From the NCBI RefSeq assembly GCF_030010375.1, contig NZ_JASCRY010000001.1, positions 1,488,001 to 1,552,000 of the forward strand: DNA of 64,000 nt, read 5' to 3'. The stretch comes from Flavobacterium yafengii (GTDB taxonomy: Bacteria > Bacteroidota > Bacteroidia > Flavobacteriales > Flavobacteriaceae). Both the position numbers and the translations under genes were made by a program. The first letter of the stretch is position 1. The number at the start of each line of letters is the position of its first letter. This document shows, piece by piece, positions 11,528 through 20,044 of this stretch. The notes beneath the pieces are model-generated. The model ran no database searches, was not told the origin of the DNA, and saw nothing but the letters and a program-made list of their open reading frames with translations.

Positions 11528-11585
11528 CTTCAAATATAAATTTCGTAAGTTTGTAATCCAAATTCACAAAAAAATACACAATTTT

Positions 11586-12395
11586 ATGGGATTGTTGAAG
11601 AGAAATCCTTTCGGACACATATTATTTATAAAAAAATGGCTGATCCGAATCTTTGGAGCCATGACGCATAGACGGTATAGAGGATTTAATGAATTACAGA
11701 TTGAAGGTTCAGAAATTATTAGAAATTTACCGGACAACAACGTACTTTTTATTTCCAACCATCAAACGTATTTTGCGGATGTCGTTGCTATGTTTCATGT
11801 TTTTAATGCGAGTTTGAGCGGACGTGATGATAGCATTAAAAATGTTTGCTATCTGTGGCAACCTAAAATGAATATTTATTACGTTGCGGCCAAAGAAACC
11901 ATGCAGGCAGGTTTGTTACCAAGGATTTTATCTTATGTAGGCGCAATAACTGTTGAAAGAACTTGGCGTGCAAAAGGTGTTGATGTAACCGAAAAACGAG
12001 ACGTAAACCCTAACGATACTGAAAATATTAAAATTGCGCTAGCCGATGGCTGGGTAATCACTTTTCCGCAAGGAACTACAAAATCTTTCAAACCGGTTCG
12101 TAAAGGGACAGCACATATTATTAAACAACACAGGCCTATCGTGGTGCCTATTGTTATAGATGGGTTTCGTCGTTCGTTTGACAAAAAAGGATTTCGCATG
12201 AAGAAAAAAGGAATTCTGCAGTCTTTTATTATCAAAGAACCTCTGGATATTGATTATGATAATGATACAATCGAAGAAATTGTTGAAAAAGTAGAATATG
12301 CAATCGAGCAACATCCTTCATTCCTAAAAGTTATTCCTGCTGAAGAAATTAAAGAACAGGAAGAATTGAATCGATTGCGTAAATGGGAATATTAA
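11586..12395 (+). CDS. 1-acyl-sn-glycerol-3-phosphate acyltransferase-like protein
   Basis: This PlsC-fold acyltransferase (269 residues) probably acylates lysophosphatidic acid or a related lysolipid at the inner membrane. Motif I reads SNHQTYFADV, which places five residues between His and Asp where the textbook motif is HX4D. Motif II-like GAITVERTW and motif III-like TFPQGTTKSFKPVRKG follow in the expected order. The frame extends upstream to a TTG at 11511, but MGLLKRNPFGH from the ATG at 11586 is the more plausible start and lies after the leader hairpin. The C-terminus is charged and helical. Substrate specificity is not certain. Confidence 0.85.
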   Translation: MGLLKRNPFGHILFIKKWLIRIFGAMTHRRYRGFNELQIEGSEIIRNLPDNNVLFISNHQTYFADVVAMFHVFNASLSGRDDSIKNVCYLWQPKMNIYYVAAKETMQAGLLPRILSYVGAITVERTWRAKGVDVTEKRDVNPNDTENIKIALADGWVITFPQGTTKSFKPVRKGTAHIIKQHRPIVVPIVIDGFRRSFDKKGFRMKKKGILQSFIIKEPLDIDYDNDTIEEIVEKVEYAIEQHPSFLKVIPAEEIKEQEELNRLRKWEY

Positions 12396-12401
12396 TAATA
12401 C

Positions 12402-12430
12402 AAAAAAAGAGGCAATTGCCTCTTTTTTTA
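12402..12430. terminator. Bidirectional terminator
   Basis: AAAAAAAGAGGCAATT pairs with AATTGCCTCTTTTTTT around a central palindrome, between convergent genes. It overlaps the last codon of the leftward membrane protein gene. Confidence 0.85.
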
Positions 12431-13033
12431 TAAATCTATCTTTTTCAATTCTGCGTAATTTCTATTCAGTTTTTTTAGTAAAATTCCATAAATCAATTGA
12501 TAAAATAGCCATACTATGCCAACTAAAATAAGTATAAAAATAAGCATAACAATACAAGTGAAAAATATTCTAGCTCCATCATCATTGTTCGTTGCGAATT
12601 TAATTTGGATCTCATTGGATAATAATATTACAGCAACAAAAAACACTATAAATAAATTATATCCTATATAATATCGAACTGTTTTTCGAGTATTTAAAAT
12701 ACATTCCATTAGTTTTTTAGTATTTGAAGTGACTGATATAGAACGATAATTCTTATAGAATAAATACATAAAGAATAGCGCTACACCATAACTTAAATAA
12801 TCTAAAACAGTAATAAAAATTTCAATTGTTCCAGATTTACTCATTTTGTCATCAGGAAGTAAAAAACTTAAAGAGTTTAATACTACAAACTCAATAATAC
12901 TAATAATAAAAATCCATTTCACAATCGAAGATGATTTTTTATGGATCATTTTATAAATCTCGATTTCCGATACTTGCTCAAAAGAATTATCACTCTTCTG
13001 CCAGTCTTTTTTTAATAAATCCAACTCTTTCAT
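12428..13033 (-). CDS. Four-helix membrane protein, candidate anti-sigma partner
   Basis: 201 residues. A charged N-terminal segment of about 42 residues (MKELDLLKKDWQKSDNSFEQ and on) precedes four hydrophobic segments at about 38-62, 75-97, 115-136 and 148-178. Its ATG overlaps the stop of the upstream ECF sigma gene by 4 nt (ATGA), which argues for translational coupling. Anti-sigma factors often pair a cytoplasmic N-terminal tail with a membrane part, so it may regulate that sigma factor. No zinc-finger anti-sigma motif or known family is visible, so this role is inferred from position and topology. Confidence 0.75.
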   Translation of the reverse strand: MKELDLLKKDWQKSDNSFEQVSEIEIYKMIHKKSSSIVKWIFIISIIEFVVLNSLSFLLPDDKMSKSGTIEIFITVLDYLSYGVALFFMYLFYKNYRSISVTSNTKKLMECILNTRKTVRYYIGYNLFIVFFVAVILLSNEIQIKFATNNDDGARIFFTCIVMLIFILILVGIVWLFYQLIYGILLKKLNRNYAELKKIDL

Positions 13034-13533
13034 ACGCCTAATGGATTTAATATTTTTTTTAATTTCCCTTTAATTCTATTCATTTTCACCCTTGCATTTA
13101 CTTCACTAATTCCCAATGTTTCTGATATTTCCTGATAATCTTTGTCTTCAAGATACATAAATATCAATGCTTTTTCAATGTCATTTAATTGGTAAACAGC
13201 TTTGTACATTAATTTTAATTGTTCTTCCTCCTCATAGTCATATTCAACATCATTCAGGAAATGTTGCCGTCCTTCAAATTCTATAGTGTTTATGGATCTT
13301 TTTGTTTTTCGGTACAAAGTAATCGCTGTATTCAGCGCGACTCGATAGGCCCAAGTAGAAAATTTACTGTCGCCCCTAAATTTTGGAAAAGCCTTCCATA
13401 ACTGAATCGTAATTTCTTGGAACAAATCCTTATGTGCATCATCGCCATTAGTATACAACCTACAAATCTTGTGGATTATATTCTGATTTTCCTGCAACTG
13501 CTTTACAAAAGAATGTTCTAGATTATCACTCAT
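13030..13533 (-). CDS. ECF-type RNA polymerase sigma factor
   Basis: 167 residues with sigma region 2 (DLFQEITIQLWKAFPKF, then KFSTWAYRVALNTAI) at about residues 37-75 and a region 4 helix-turn-helix (DYQEISETLGISEVNARVKM) at about 128-150. It would redirect RNA polymerase to a small regulon. It is first in a two-gene unit with the membrane protein that overlaps its stop. Own-promoter control is typical for such pairs, but I cannot identify the element here. Confidence 0.93.
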   Translation of the reverse strand: MSDNLEHSFVKQLQENQNIIHKICRLYTNGDDAHKDLFQEITIQLWKAFPKFRGDSKFSTWAYRVALNTAITLYRKTKRSINTIEFEGRQHFLNDVEYDYEEEEQLKLMYKAVYQLNDIEKALIFMYLEDKDYQEISETLGISEVNARVKMNRIKGKLKKILNPLGV

Positions 13534-13618
13534 ATATACGTTAGTAAGCCAATACTGGTTTTTGTTACAAAGTAGCGCTTTTTTTTGAGGAGCACACCAC
13601 TATTCATTTCATAATTAA

Positions 13619-13699
13619 TACTCGTCCCGCTGTACATTGCAATCTTTATTTTCTGAAAAAACCAGAAAAATAAAGGATTTCCATTACCATCGGGGCTAA
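13619..13699 (-). repeat. Structured intergenic repeat, copy A
   Basis: Read on the minus strand it starts TTAGCCCCGATGG, continues to ATCCTTT, forms a hairpin (CTTTATTTTTCTG / CAGAAAATAAAG with one bulged T), then continues AAAGATTGCAATGTACAGCGGGA. The two flanks align closely with those of the copy at 29208-29310, while the hairpin sequence differs. It sits upstream of both the sigma gene and the NADH dehydrogenase gene. Confidence 0.7.
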
Positions 13700-13784
13700 T
13701 TTACACGTTTATTTTTTCTAAGGAACTTTTGCAAAAACAAAAATTTCGATACTATTTGATGAAATTCAACAGTAGAAAACATTG

Positions 13785-13792
13785 TATCTTTG
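13785..13792 (+). promoter_or_regulatory. -7 element for type II NADH dehydrogenase
   Basis: TATCTTTG fits TAnnTTTG, with ATTGTATCTTTGAGTAT around it. It lies 29 nt before the ATG at 13822 and inside the longer TTG-started reading frame, which supports the downstream start. Confidence 0.6.
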
Positions 13793-13821
13793 AGTATCAA
13801 CAATTCAGAATTTTTTTAAAC

Positions 13822-15126
13822 ATGAACATCCCAAATTCAACTTTACCCAGAATAGTAGTCATTGGCGGAGGTTTCGCAGGAATTGCATTAGCCAAAAAAC
13901 TAAAAAACAAAAAAGTTCAGGTTGTCCTTTTAGACAAACACAATTACCATACTTTCCAACCTTTATTATATCAAGTAGCTACAGGCGGTCTCGAAGCCGG
14001 TTCCATAGCATATCCTATCCGAAAAGTAATCCAAGAATACGACGACGTCTATTTTAGGCTCACCAATGTCCAAGAAATCGACACTAAAAACCAAAAGATA
14101 ATCGCTGAAATTGGCGAATTAAAGTATGATTATCTAGTGATTGCCACAGGTTCCAAAACCAATTATTTTGGCAACAAAGAAATCGAGCGCAACAGTATGG
14201 CCATGAAAACCATACCGCAATCACTCAATATTAGAAGTCTGATTTTAGAAAATTTTGAACAAGCGGTTTTAACAACAGATGTAGCCGAACAAAATAGTCT
14301 CATTAATTTTGTACTCGTAGGTGGCGGACCTACAGGAGTGGAACTTTCTGGCGCTTTGGCCGAAATGAAAAAAGCCATTCTGCAAAAAGATTATCCCGAC
14401 CTTGATATTGCCAAAATGGAAATTAATTTGATTCAAAGTGGTGACAGAATCCTAAACACCATGAGCGAAGAATCCTCGCAAGCTGCCGAAAAATTTCTAA
14501 TCAGTTTGGGTGTGAAAATCTGGAAAAACGTCCGTGTCACTAATTACGATGGACGCACGATAACCACAAATTCCGATTTAGCTTTTGAAACCGCCACCGT
14601 GATTTGGACAGCAGGAGTTCAAGGCGCTCTTATTGCCGGATTGGATGGTAAATCTTTGGTTGAAAAAGTAGAACGCATTCGGGTTAATGAATACAATCAA
14701 GTGGCGGGCTACGAAAATATTTTTGCCGTAGGCGATATTGCTTCTATGGAATCCGAAACCTATCCGCAAGGACATCCTATGATGGCACAGCCTGCGATGC
14801 AACAAGGGGAATTATTGGGTGAAAACTTAATAAAATTAATTGAAAACAAACCCATGGAAGCTTTTGAATACAATGACAAAGGCTCTATGGCAACCATAGG
14901 AAGAAATAAAGCGGTTGTTGATTTGCCTAAATATCATTTCAGTGGCGTTTTCGCATGGTTTGTATGGATGTTTGTCCACTTGTTTTCACTTATTGGATTC
15001 AAAAATAAAGCCGTAGTTTTCTTGAATTGGGTTTACAATTACATTCGATTTGATCGGGAAGGACGTTTGATTATCAGGCCTTATAAAAAGAAAAGCTTCA
15101 CGACTTTTACAAGTGATGAAGTTTAG
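13822..15126 (+). CDS. ndh: Type II NADH dehydrogenase (NAD(P)/FAD oxidoreductase)
   Basis: A non-proton-pumping NADH:quinone oxidoreductase of 434 residues. The first Rossmann motif is VVIGGGFAGIALAK (about 12-25), binding FAD. The second is VLVGGGPTGVELSGALAE (about 165-182), binding NADH. The FAD-contacting FAVGDIAS is near residue 300. A C-terminal amphipathic/hydrophobic stretch (FAWFVWMFVHLFSLIGF) would hold it on the inner membrane, as in NDH-2. The frame is open to a TTG at 13729, but that region overlaps the -7 element and adds an unlikely extension, so the ATG at 13822 is chosen. Confidence 0.93.
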   Translation: MNIPNSTLPRIVVIGGGFAGIALAKKLKNKKVQVVLLDKHNYHTFQPLLYQVATGGLEAGSIAYPIRKVIQEYDDVYFRLTNVQEIDTKNQKIIAEIGELKYDYLVIATGSKTNYFGNKEIERNSMAMKTIPQSLNIRSLILENFEQAVLTTDVAEQNSLINFVLVGGGPTGVELSGALAEMKKAILQKDYPDLDIAKMEINLIQSGDRILNTMSEESSQAAEKFLISLGVKIWKNVRVTNYDGRTITTNSDLAFETATVIWTAGVQGALIAGLDGKSLVEKVERIRVNEYNQVAGYENIFAVGDIASMESETYPQGHPMMAQPAMQQGELLGENLIKLIENKPMEAFEYNDKGSMATIGRNKAVVDLPKYHFSGVFAWFVWMFVHLFSLIGFKNKAVVFLNWVYNYIRFDREGRLIIRPYKKKSFTTFTSDEV

Positions 15127-15237
15127 ATATTTTTTTAAAATTTGGAAAAATACACTTAAAAAACAGCATCACATAATACTGTATTTTTATTCTTACATAC
15201 TTGATAATCAGTACTTAATGAATGTGTAGAGTAATTC

Positions 15238-15303
15238 TTATAACTAACTGATTTTCAGTTTTTTAACAAAATTATAATATTTATAACTAATTGTAAATCA
15301 GTG
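15238..15303 (+). repeat. Imperfect direct repeat upstream of type III PKS gene
   Basis: TTATAACTAACTGATTTTCAGT at 15238-15259 and TTATAACTAATTGTAAATCAG at 15281-15301 share their first ten bases and their last CAG block, 43 nt apart. The first contains the palindrome AACTGATTTTCAGTT. They may be regulator sites in the 270-bp AT-rich upstream region. Confidence 0.35.
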
Positions 15304-15396
15304 ATTTATGTTTTAAATAAATATAACTATATTGATTTGAACTTTTTTGAATGATTTTTGATTTAATTTTATATTTCAATTAAAATTTAAAAGTTA

Positions 15397-16617
15397 ATGA
15401 AAAGCGTTATACTTTCCAATTTTCATCCAATTTTAGTGGGTAAATTGATAGATCAAAAAAAACTCAATCAGTACACAAAATTCCTGTATTATCATTTTCA
15501 AAATCTTCCAAAATCTGGTGTAACTGGAAATGGAGCTTATGATAATGAACCTATTACTTTTGAGCTTATATCTGATCAGGTAGATAAGTATGCCGTTTCT
15601 TCCGAAAATATAAATAGTAGACAAAGTATTATTTTTGAGGAAGTTGAGGATTTTATTGAACATATAATGGAAGTTACTTCGCCTTCAGGATATCATTTTC
15701 CTGCTGGTTTCGAAGTCAAATCAGGAAATCTTTATGGACCTAAAATTGAGGTTCGAATGGAATGGTTCAAAAGAAAAATGGGATATGTTTTTGATCAATT
15801 CTATTTAAAAACCAATACAAGTCCAGAAAATCTCATACATGTTACTTGCTCGGGATATTCTTCACCAAGTGTCGCTCAGGAAGCAGTCATAGAAAGGGAT
15901 TGGGAAACGGTACAAGTTACGCATTCCTATCACATGGGCTGTTATGGAGCTTTTCCGGCAATTCGTACAGGAAGAAGTTTGCTGTGTGCCAGTTCAACTA
16001 AAGGTAGGGTAGATGTGGTTCACACAGAATTATTATCGGCACACTTAAATCTGACCGAATTTTCCAATTCAAATATTATGATTTGCTCTCTTTTTGCAGA
16101 TGGATTTATTGGTTATTCCTTATTCGATGAAGAATCGTTCCTGACTGATGATACGTTTCCCGAGAAAAAAGGACTACGAATTTTAGCGTCTCATGAAGTT
16201 ATTATACCAGATTCGTTAGAGGATATGTCTTGGGATTTAGGGGAATACAATTTTTTAATGACCTTGTCTAAGCGAGTACCTGTTTTTATTCGTAAAAACA
16301 TCAAACCTTTTTTGACTACACTTTGTAAAAAAGGAAATGTTGATCTTGAACAGCAAAAAGGAAATATGCATTTTGCGATACATCCAGGTGGGCCTAAAAT
16401 CATTGATTATGTTATAGATGCAATAGGATTGGCTAAAGAGCAGGCAAATTGGTCTTATGAGATTTTACGTCGTCAGGGAAACATGTCTTCAGCCACGATT
16501 CCTCATATTTTCAACGAAATTGTGAACGATCCAAATATTGAATCAGGTAAGAAAATTGTCGCAATGGCGTTTGGGCCAGGGCTTACAGCTACAGGTTTAT
16601 TACTGGAAAAATTATAG
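15397..16617 (+). CDS. Type III polyketide synthase-like / chalcone synthase family enzyme
   Basis: A thiolase-fold enzyme of 406 residues with the full Cys-His-Asn triad of type III polyketide synthases: Cys182 (HMGCYGAFPAIRTG), His329 (FAIHPGGPKIIDYV) and Asn362 (RQGNMSSATIPH). Such enzymes extend a CoA-linked starter with malonyl-CoA and cyclise it to pyrones, resorcinols or similar aromatics. No ACP, methyltransferase, oxidase or other biosynthetic gene is adjacent: ndh lies upstream and a leftward DUF3810 gene downstream. The product is therefore unknown. KAS III-like beta-ketoacyl condensation is the main alternative; the GNMSS context and HPGGP favour type III PKS. Confidence 0.85.
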   Translation: MKSVILSNFHPILVGKLIDQKKLNQYTKFLYYHFQNLPKSGVTGNGAYDNEPITFELISDQVDKYAVSSENINSRQSIIFEEVEDFIEHIMEVTSPSGYHFPAGFEVKSGNLYGPKIEVRMEWFKRKMGYVFDQFYLKTNTSPENLIHVTCSGYSSPSVAQEAVIERDWETVQVTHSYHMGCYGAFPAIRTGRSLLCASSTKGRVDVVHTELLSAHLNLTEFSNSNIMICSLFADGFIGYSLFDEESFLTDDTFPEKKGLRILASHEVIIPDSLEDMSWDLGEYNFLMTLSKRVPVFIRKNIKPFLTTLCKKGNVDLEQQKGNMHFAIHPGGPKIIDYVIDAIGLAKEQANWSYEILRRQGNMSSATIPHIFNEIVNDPNIESGKKIVAMAFGPGLTATGLLLEKL

Positions 16618-16677
16618 TTTCTTAATAGTTAAGTTAGGCTTTAAATGTTATGAAATTCATAATTCATAACACATAAC

Positions 16678-17739
16678 TCATAACTTTTTTCCCTTATAGT
16701 AATTCACCATTAAATTCACAAATTTACTATAGCCTTCTAAGCCGTCTTTTTGCTGGTTTATTTTTAGAAATCTATCGTAAAAAGCATGAAAACCTTTGTC
16801 AATTATAGTGTCATATTGTTTCCAAAAATACTCACTTTCTTTGTAGTTTTTCAAAATTCCGGGATGAACGGTTTTTAGTAATTCTTTAAAAATTTTTTCG
16901 TCTCGAACTTGCCAATTGCCCAAGCAATACCGTAAAGCCATGCTGTAGCCTGAATATTGAATATATACATTTTCATTTTTTATAGATGCTAAAAATCCAA
17001 TAAAGTTACATTCGCTTTCGCTGGCAAAACCCATTTGATGTGCCATTTCATGATTGGTAGTCATAGGGAAACTGTACATTGGACCCAGATAATTAACCTG
17101 AGCTTCATTGGTAAACGGATTCAAATAGCCGCCAAAACCCATATAGGTCAAAGGCAAGCTGATAAGTGATTTTTTGGTGCTTAAATGATTATAGGTAAAA
17201 TAGGAATGTTCTTCAGCTAGTTTTTTGTATCCATTCAAATTCATCTTAAAAACCTGGTTTTGTGAGTAAGGAAATACTACTTTCAAACTATCGTTTTTTG
17301 TAATCTGCTTTTGAATGGCGTTTGTTTTAATGATTAACTTTTTGGTGAAAGCTAATAAATCAGCATCCGTATAGTCTTTTTGAATTTCCATTTTTTCAAA
17401 AAGCGGTTGACGGTAATAATTAAACGCCCACAGTGAATGAAACAAGAAGTAGAACACTGAAACAAAACTTAATATAGATAATATATTGTTTTTCCATTTT
17501 AATTTCCAAGATTTTCGTTGGTTCCAAAACCATTTCAACACAAAAGCAATAACAATAATATACATTAAATCTCCCAAAGAAAATAGAATGCTGCCCAATG
17601 CTAATCTTGAAAATTTTGAAAGTACCGGATAAAAACCATTACTGTAAAATTGTTCTACTTGTAGCGGAAAATAAGGAAGAACCTGCAAAATTAGTATTTG
17701 GACAAAAAGAAAGAAGGAAAGGAAATATTTTGTTCGCAC
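16678..17739 (-). CDS. DUF3810 membrane metalloprotease-like protein
   Basis: 353 residues. Three hydrophobic segments (about 5-24, 52-70 and 87-106) precede a soluble domain with a zinc-type HEMAH motif: His230, Glu231, His234, and Glu241 or Glu243 in ASESEC as possible third ligand. This matches DUF3810 in appearance. The HEXXH motif suggests a membrane-tethered zinc peptidase, but activity is not established. The frame opens with GTG at 17739 (MRTKYFLSF); no in-frame ATG precedes the first membrane segment. Confidence 0.85.
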   Translation of the reverse strand: MRTKYFLSFFLFVQILILQVLPYFPLQVEQFYSNGFYPVLSKFSRLALGSILFSLGDLMYIIVIAFVLKWFWNQRKSWKLKWKNNILSILSFVSVFYFLFHSLWAFNYYRQPLFEKMEIQKDYTDADLLAFTKKLIIKTNAIQKQITKNDSLKVVFPYSQNQVFKMNLNGYKKLAEEHSYFTYNHLSTKKSLISLPLTYMGFGGYLNPFTNEAQVNYLGPMYSFPMTTNHEMAHQMGFASESECNFIGFLASIKNENVYIQYSGYSMALRYCLGNWQVRDEKIFKELLKTVHPGILKNYKESEYFWKQYDTIIDKGFHAFYDRFLKINQQKDGLEGYSKFVNLMVNYYKGKKL

Positions 17740-17807
17740 AGCATGAATTTTAGTAGTGTAAATATAATTACAATATCAATTAGTATCGATAAAGAATTTA
17801 AACTTTG

Positions 17808-17815
17808 TAACTTTG
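17808..17815 (+). promoter_or_regulatory. -7 element for pepD
   Basis: TAACTTTG fits TAnnTTTG, 34 nt before the ATG at 17850. No clear -33 TTG at the usual spacing. Confidence 0.55.
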
Positions 17816-17849
17816 GGCTTTGTAAATGTTAAACCTCAAACAAAAATAA

Positions 17850-19313
17850 ATGAGTCAAGAAATAAGAAATCTGGAACCAAAAGCACTTTGGAATAAGTTT
17901 GCCGATTTAAACGCCGTACCGCGTCCTTCTAAAAAAGAAGAGCGTGTGATTGAGTTTATGAAAAACTTCGGAAATAACCTTGGATTAGAGACTTTTGAAG
18001 ATGAAATTCGCAACGTAATTATCCGTAAGCCGGCAACCGCTGGAATGGAAAACCGAAAAGCAATCGTACTTCAAGGACATTTGGATATGGTACACCAAAA
18101 AAATTCGGATACCGTTTTTGATTTTGATACGCAAGGAATCGATATGTACGTGGATGGAGATTGGGTTCGTGCTCGAGGAACAACTCTTGGGGCTGATAAC
18201 GGTCTTGGTGTTGCAGCTATCATGGCAATCTTGGAAAGTACGGATATTCCACATCCTGCGATAGAAGCATTGTTTACTATTGACGAAGAAACGGGAATGA
18301 CTGGAGCGTTGAACTTAAAAGGAGGCATTCTACAAGGTCAAATTCTTTTAAATTTAGATACGGAAGAAGATGATGAAATAGATATTGGTTGTGCGGGAGG
18401 AATTGATGTGACGGCTACTGCTGAGTATGATGAAGAAGAAACTCCGGAAGGTTCTGTTGGATACACGATTACTGTAAAAGGCTTGAAGGGTGGACATTCA
18501 GGAATGGATATTCACAAAGGATTGGGTAATGCCAATAAAATCATGAACCGATTGTTATTTGATGGTTTTGATAATTTTGGTTTACAAATTTCCGAAATAA
18601 AAGGTGGAAGTTTGCGTAATGCGATTCCGCGTGAAAGTCAGGCAAAAGTAATTATTGCCGAAGTGTATGATGAAGCTTTTGTTTTTGACATGCAGCAAAT
18701 TGTAAACGAAATCAAAATGGAGCTAAAAACAACGGAACCTAATTTAGAAGTTGTTTTTGAAAAAATGGATATAACTCCTGCTAAAGTAATGCCTTCAATT
18801 GCTCAGTTTTACTTTGTAAGAGCAATGTATACGGCTCATAATGGAGTGTATAGAATGAGTGCTGATTTTGATAATTTGGTGGAAACATCGAATAATATCG
18901 CTAAAGTAATTGTTGGCGAAGGGCAACTTTCGGTACAATGCTTAACACGTTCTTCGGTTGAAACCTCTAAATTTGATTTGGCCAATGCTTTGCGTTCTGC
19001 TTTTGAATTAATGGGTTGTGAAGTAGAATTTTCTGGTGCATATCCAGGTTGGACACCGAATTCTGAATCAGAGATTCTGGATGTTTTAGTTCCAATTTAC
19101 GAAAAACAAAACGGTGAAAAACCAAAAGTAGTGGCGTGTCACGCAGGATTAGAATGTGGGATTCTGGGAACTAATTATCCGGATATGGATATGATTTCTT
19201 TTGGACCAACGATTCACGGTGCACATTCCCCTGATGAAAGAGCAAGTATTTCTTCTTCTCAGAAATTCTGGAAATTTGTATTGGAGATTTTAGCTAATAT
19301 TCCAGCGAAATAA
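17850..19313 (+). CDS. pepD: Aminoacyl-histidine dipeptidase (cytosol nonspecific dipeptidase)
   Basis: An M20-family zinc dipeptidase of 487 residues that splits Xaa-His and other dipeptides in the cytoplasm. Metal-binding motifs are in order: LQGHLDMVHQ (His and Asp), GADNGLG (bridging Asp), DEETGMTGA (catalytic Glu and metal Glu), NLDTEEDDEIDIGCAGG, and the C-terminal GPTIHGAHSPDE (His). Length and motif order are typical of PepD. It ends at its own terminator and appears monocistronic. Confidence 0.95.
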   Translation: MSQEIRNLEPKALWNKFADLNAVPRPSKKEERVIEFMKNFGNNLGLETFEDEIRNVIIRKPATAGMENRKAIVLQGHLDMVHQKNSDTVFDFDTQGIDMYVDGDWVRARGTTLGADNGLGVAAIMAILESTDIPHPAIEALFTIDEETGMTGALNLKGGILQGQILLNLDTEEDDEIDIGCAGGIDVTATAEYDEEETPEGSVGYTITVKGLKGGHSGMDIHKGLGNANKIMNRLLFDGFDNFGLQISEIKGGSLRNAIPRESQAKVIIAEVYDEAFVFDMQQIVNEIKMELKTTEPNLEVVFEKMDITPAKVMPSIAQFYFVRAMYTAHNGVYRMSADFDNLVETSNNIAKVIVGEGQLSVQCLTRSSVETSKFDLANALRSAFELMGCEVEFSGAYPGWTPNSESEILDVLVPIYEKQNGEKPKVVACHAGLECGILGTNYPDMDMISFGPTIHGAHSPDERASISSSQKFWKFVLEILANIPAK

Positions 19314-19335
19314 TCTTGAATTTTAATAAAATATA

Positions 19336-19372
19336 AAACCCTCCTTTAGCAATAAACGAGGGTTTGTTTTTA
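19336..19372. terminator. Terminator after pepD
   Basis: AAACCCTC (19336-19343) pairs with GAGGGTTT (19358-19365), followed by GTTTTTAT. An A run on the other side lets it also serve the small leftward gene. Confidence 0.85.
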
Positions 19373-19382
19373 TAAAAAAGAA

Positions 19383-19493
19383 TTAGTCTCTTTTAGGACT
19401 GTTTTTCTTATCTCTTTTTTCTTCTTTCTTTTCTTTAGCCGTTTTTAAAGGCTCTTTCTTTGCAGTTTTCTTTGCGTCTTGACTTTTTGCCAT
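19383..19493 (-). CDS. 36-residue lysine-rich small protein
   Basis: A short frame starts at ATG 19493 and reads MAKSQDAKKTAKKEPL, then a run of Lys/Glu/Arg ending SPKRD and TAA. It has about 14 Lys and no hydrophobic segment, so it should be a soluble, disordered and strongly basic peptide. The gene is isolated, with the pepD terminator on its 3' side and the cupin gene on its 5' side. Basic peptides of this type could bind nucleic acid or ribosomes, but nothing proves it. The Ala/Lys/Glu bias fits real coding better than chance in AT-rich DNA. Confidence 0.55.
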   Translation of the reverse strand: MAKSQDAKKTAKKEPLKTAKEKKEEKRDKKNSPKRD

Positions 19494-19568
19494 GATATGG
19501 GTATTTAGGTTTTGTTTTTAATTTTGATTTAGGTAAATGTATATAATATTTTTGATTTGTTTTAAATA

Positions 19569-19907
19569 TTATTTTAAAAAATCCCCGTCGATGATTAATA
19601 ATTCAACTCCATTAGCAGTTATAGAGCGATGTGAACTTACATCATCTGAAACTACATAAGTCATTCCTTTAGCGAGTTGGACTTGGTCTCCGGATTCTAG
19701 TTCGCTAATAAAATCTCCTTCGAGACAATGCACAATATGTCCTTTTTGACACCAGTGATCTGCCATGTAACCTTTGGAATATGTTACTTTGCGAATTCTA
19801 AGTCCGCCTAATTGTATTGTTTGCCAATGTGCTATTCCTGTTGTCCCGATATGTTCGGTTTTTTCTATTGAGTCCCAATTAATAGTTTGGAAAGGTATAT
19901 TGGACAT
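19569..19907 (-). CDS. DHCW-motif cupin fold protein
   Basis: A single cupin domain of 112 residues. The strand motif YMADHWCQKGHIVHCLEGDF carries the Asp-His-Trp-Cys signature and the two His of a cupin metal site. The second half, LAKGMTYVVSDDVSSHRSIT, supplies the C-terminal cupin motif with its His. It is probably a small metal-binding cytoplasmic protein. Substrate and role are unknown. It stands alone. Confidence 0.85.
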   Translation of the reverse strand: MSNIPFQTINWDSIEKTEHIGTTGIAHWQTIQLGGLRIRKVTYSKGYMADHWCQKGHIVHCLEGDFISELESGDQVQLAKGMTYVVSDDVSSHRSITANGVELLIIDGDFLK

Positions 19908-19954
19908 AGAATTTATTTTTAGATTATTAAATTTCGATTTGAGCCTAAATTTAG

Positions 19955-19999
19955 TTTCTTTAAAATAAAATTCCCCAATTTCTTTAAGAATTGAGGAAT
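19955..19999 (-). terminator. Terminator for leftward carboxypeptidase-regulatory-like gene
   Basis: On the minus strand ATTCCTCAATT pairs with AATTGGGGAAT (one A-G mismatch) and is followed by TTTTATTTTAAAG. It lies 3' of the gene ending at 20045. Confidence 0.6.
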
Positions 20000-20044
20000 G
20001 ATTTAATTTATGGGGAAGTCTAAACTTCGATTTAATAAAATATT

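Noticed and set aside
11511..11585. Extended acyltransferase start at TTG 11511
   Set aside because: It falls inside the leader hairpin and adds residues not expected before the acyltransferase N-terminal helix.
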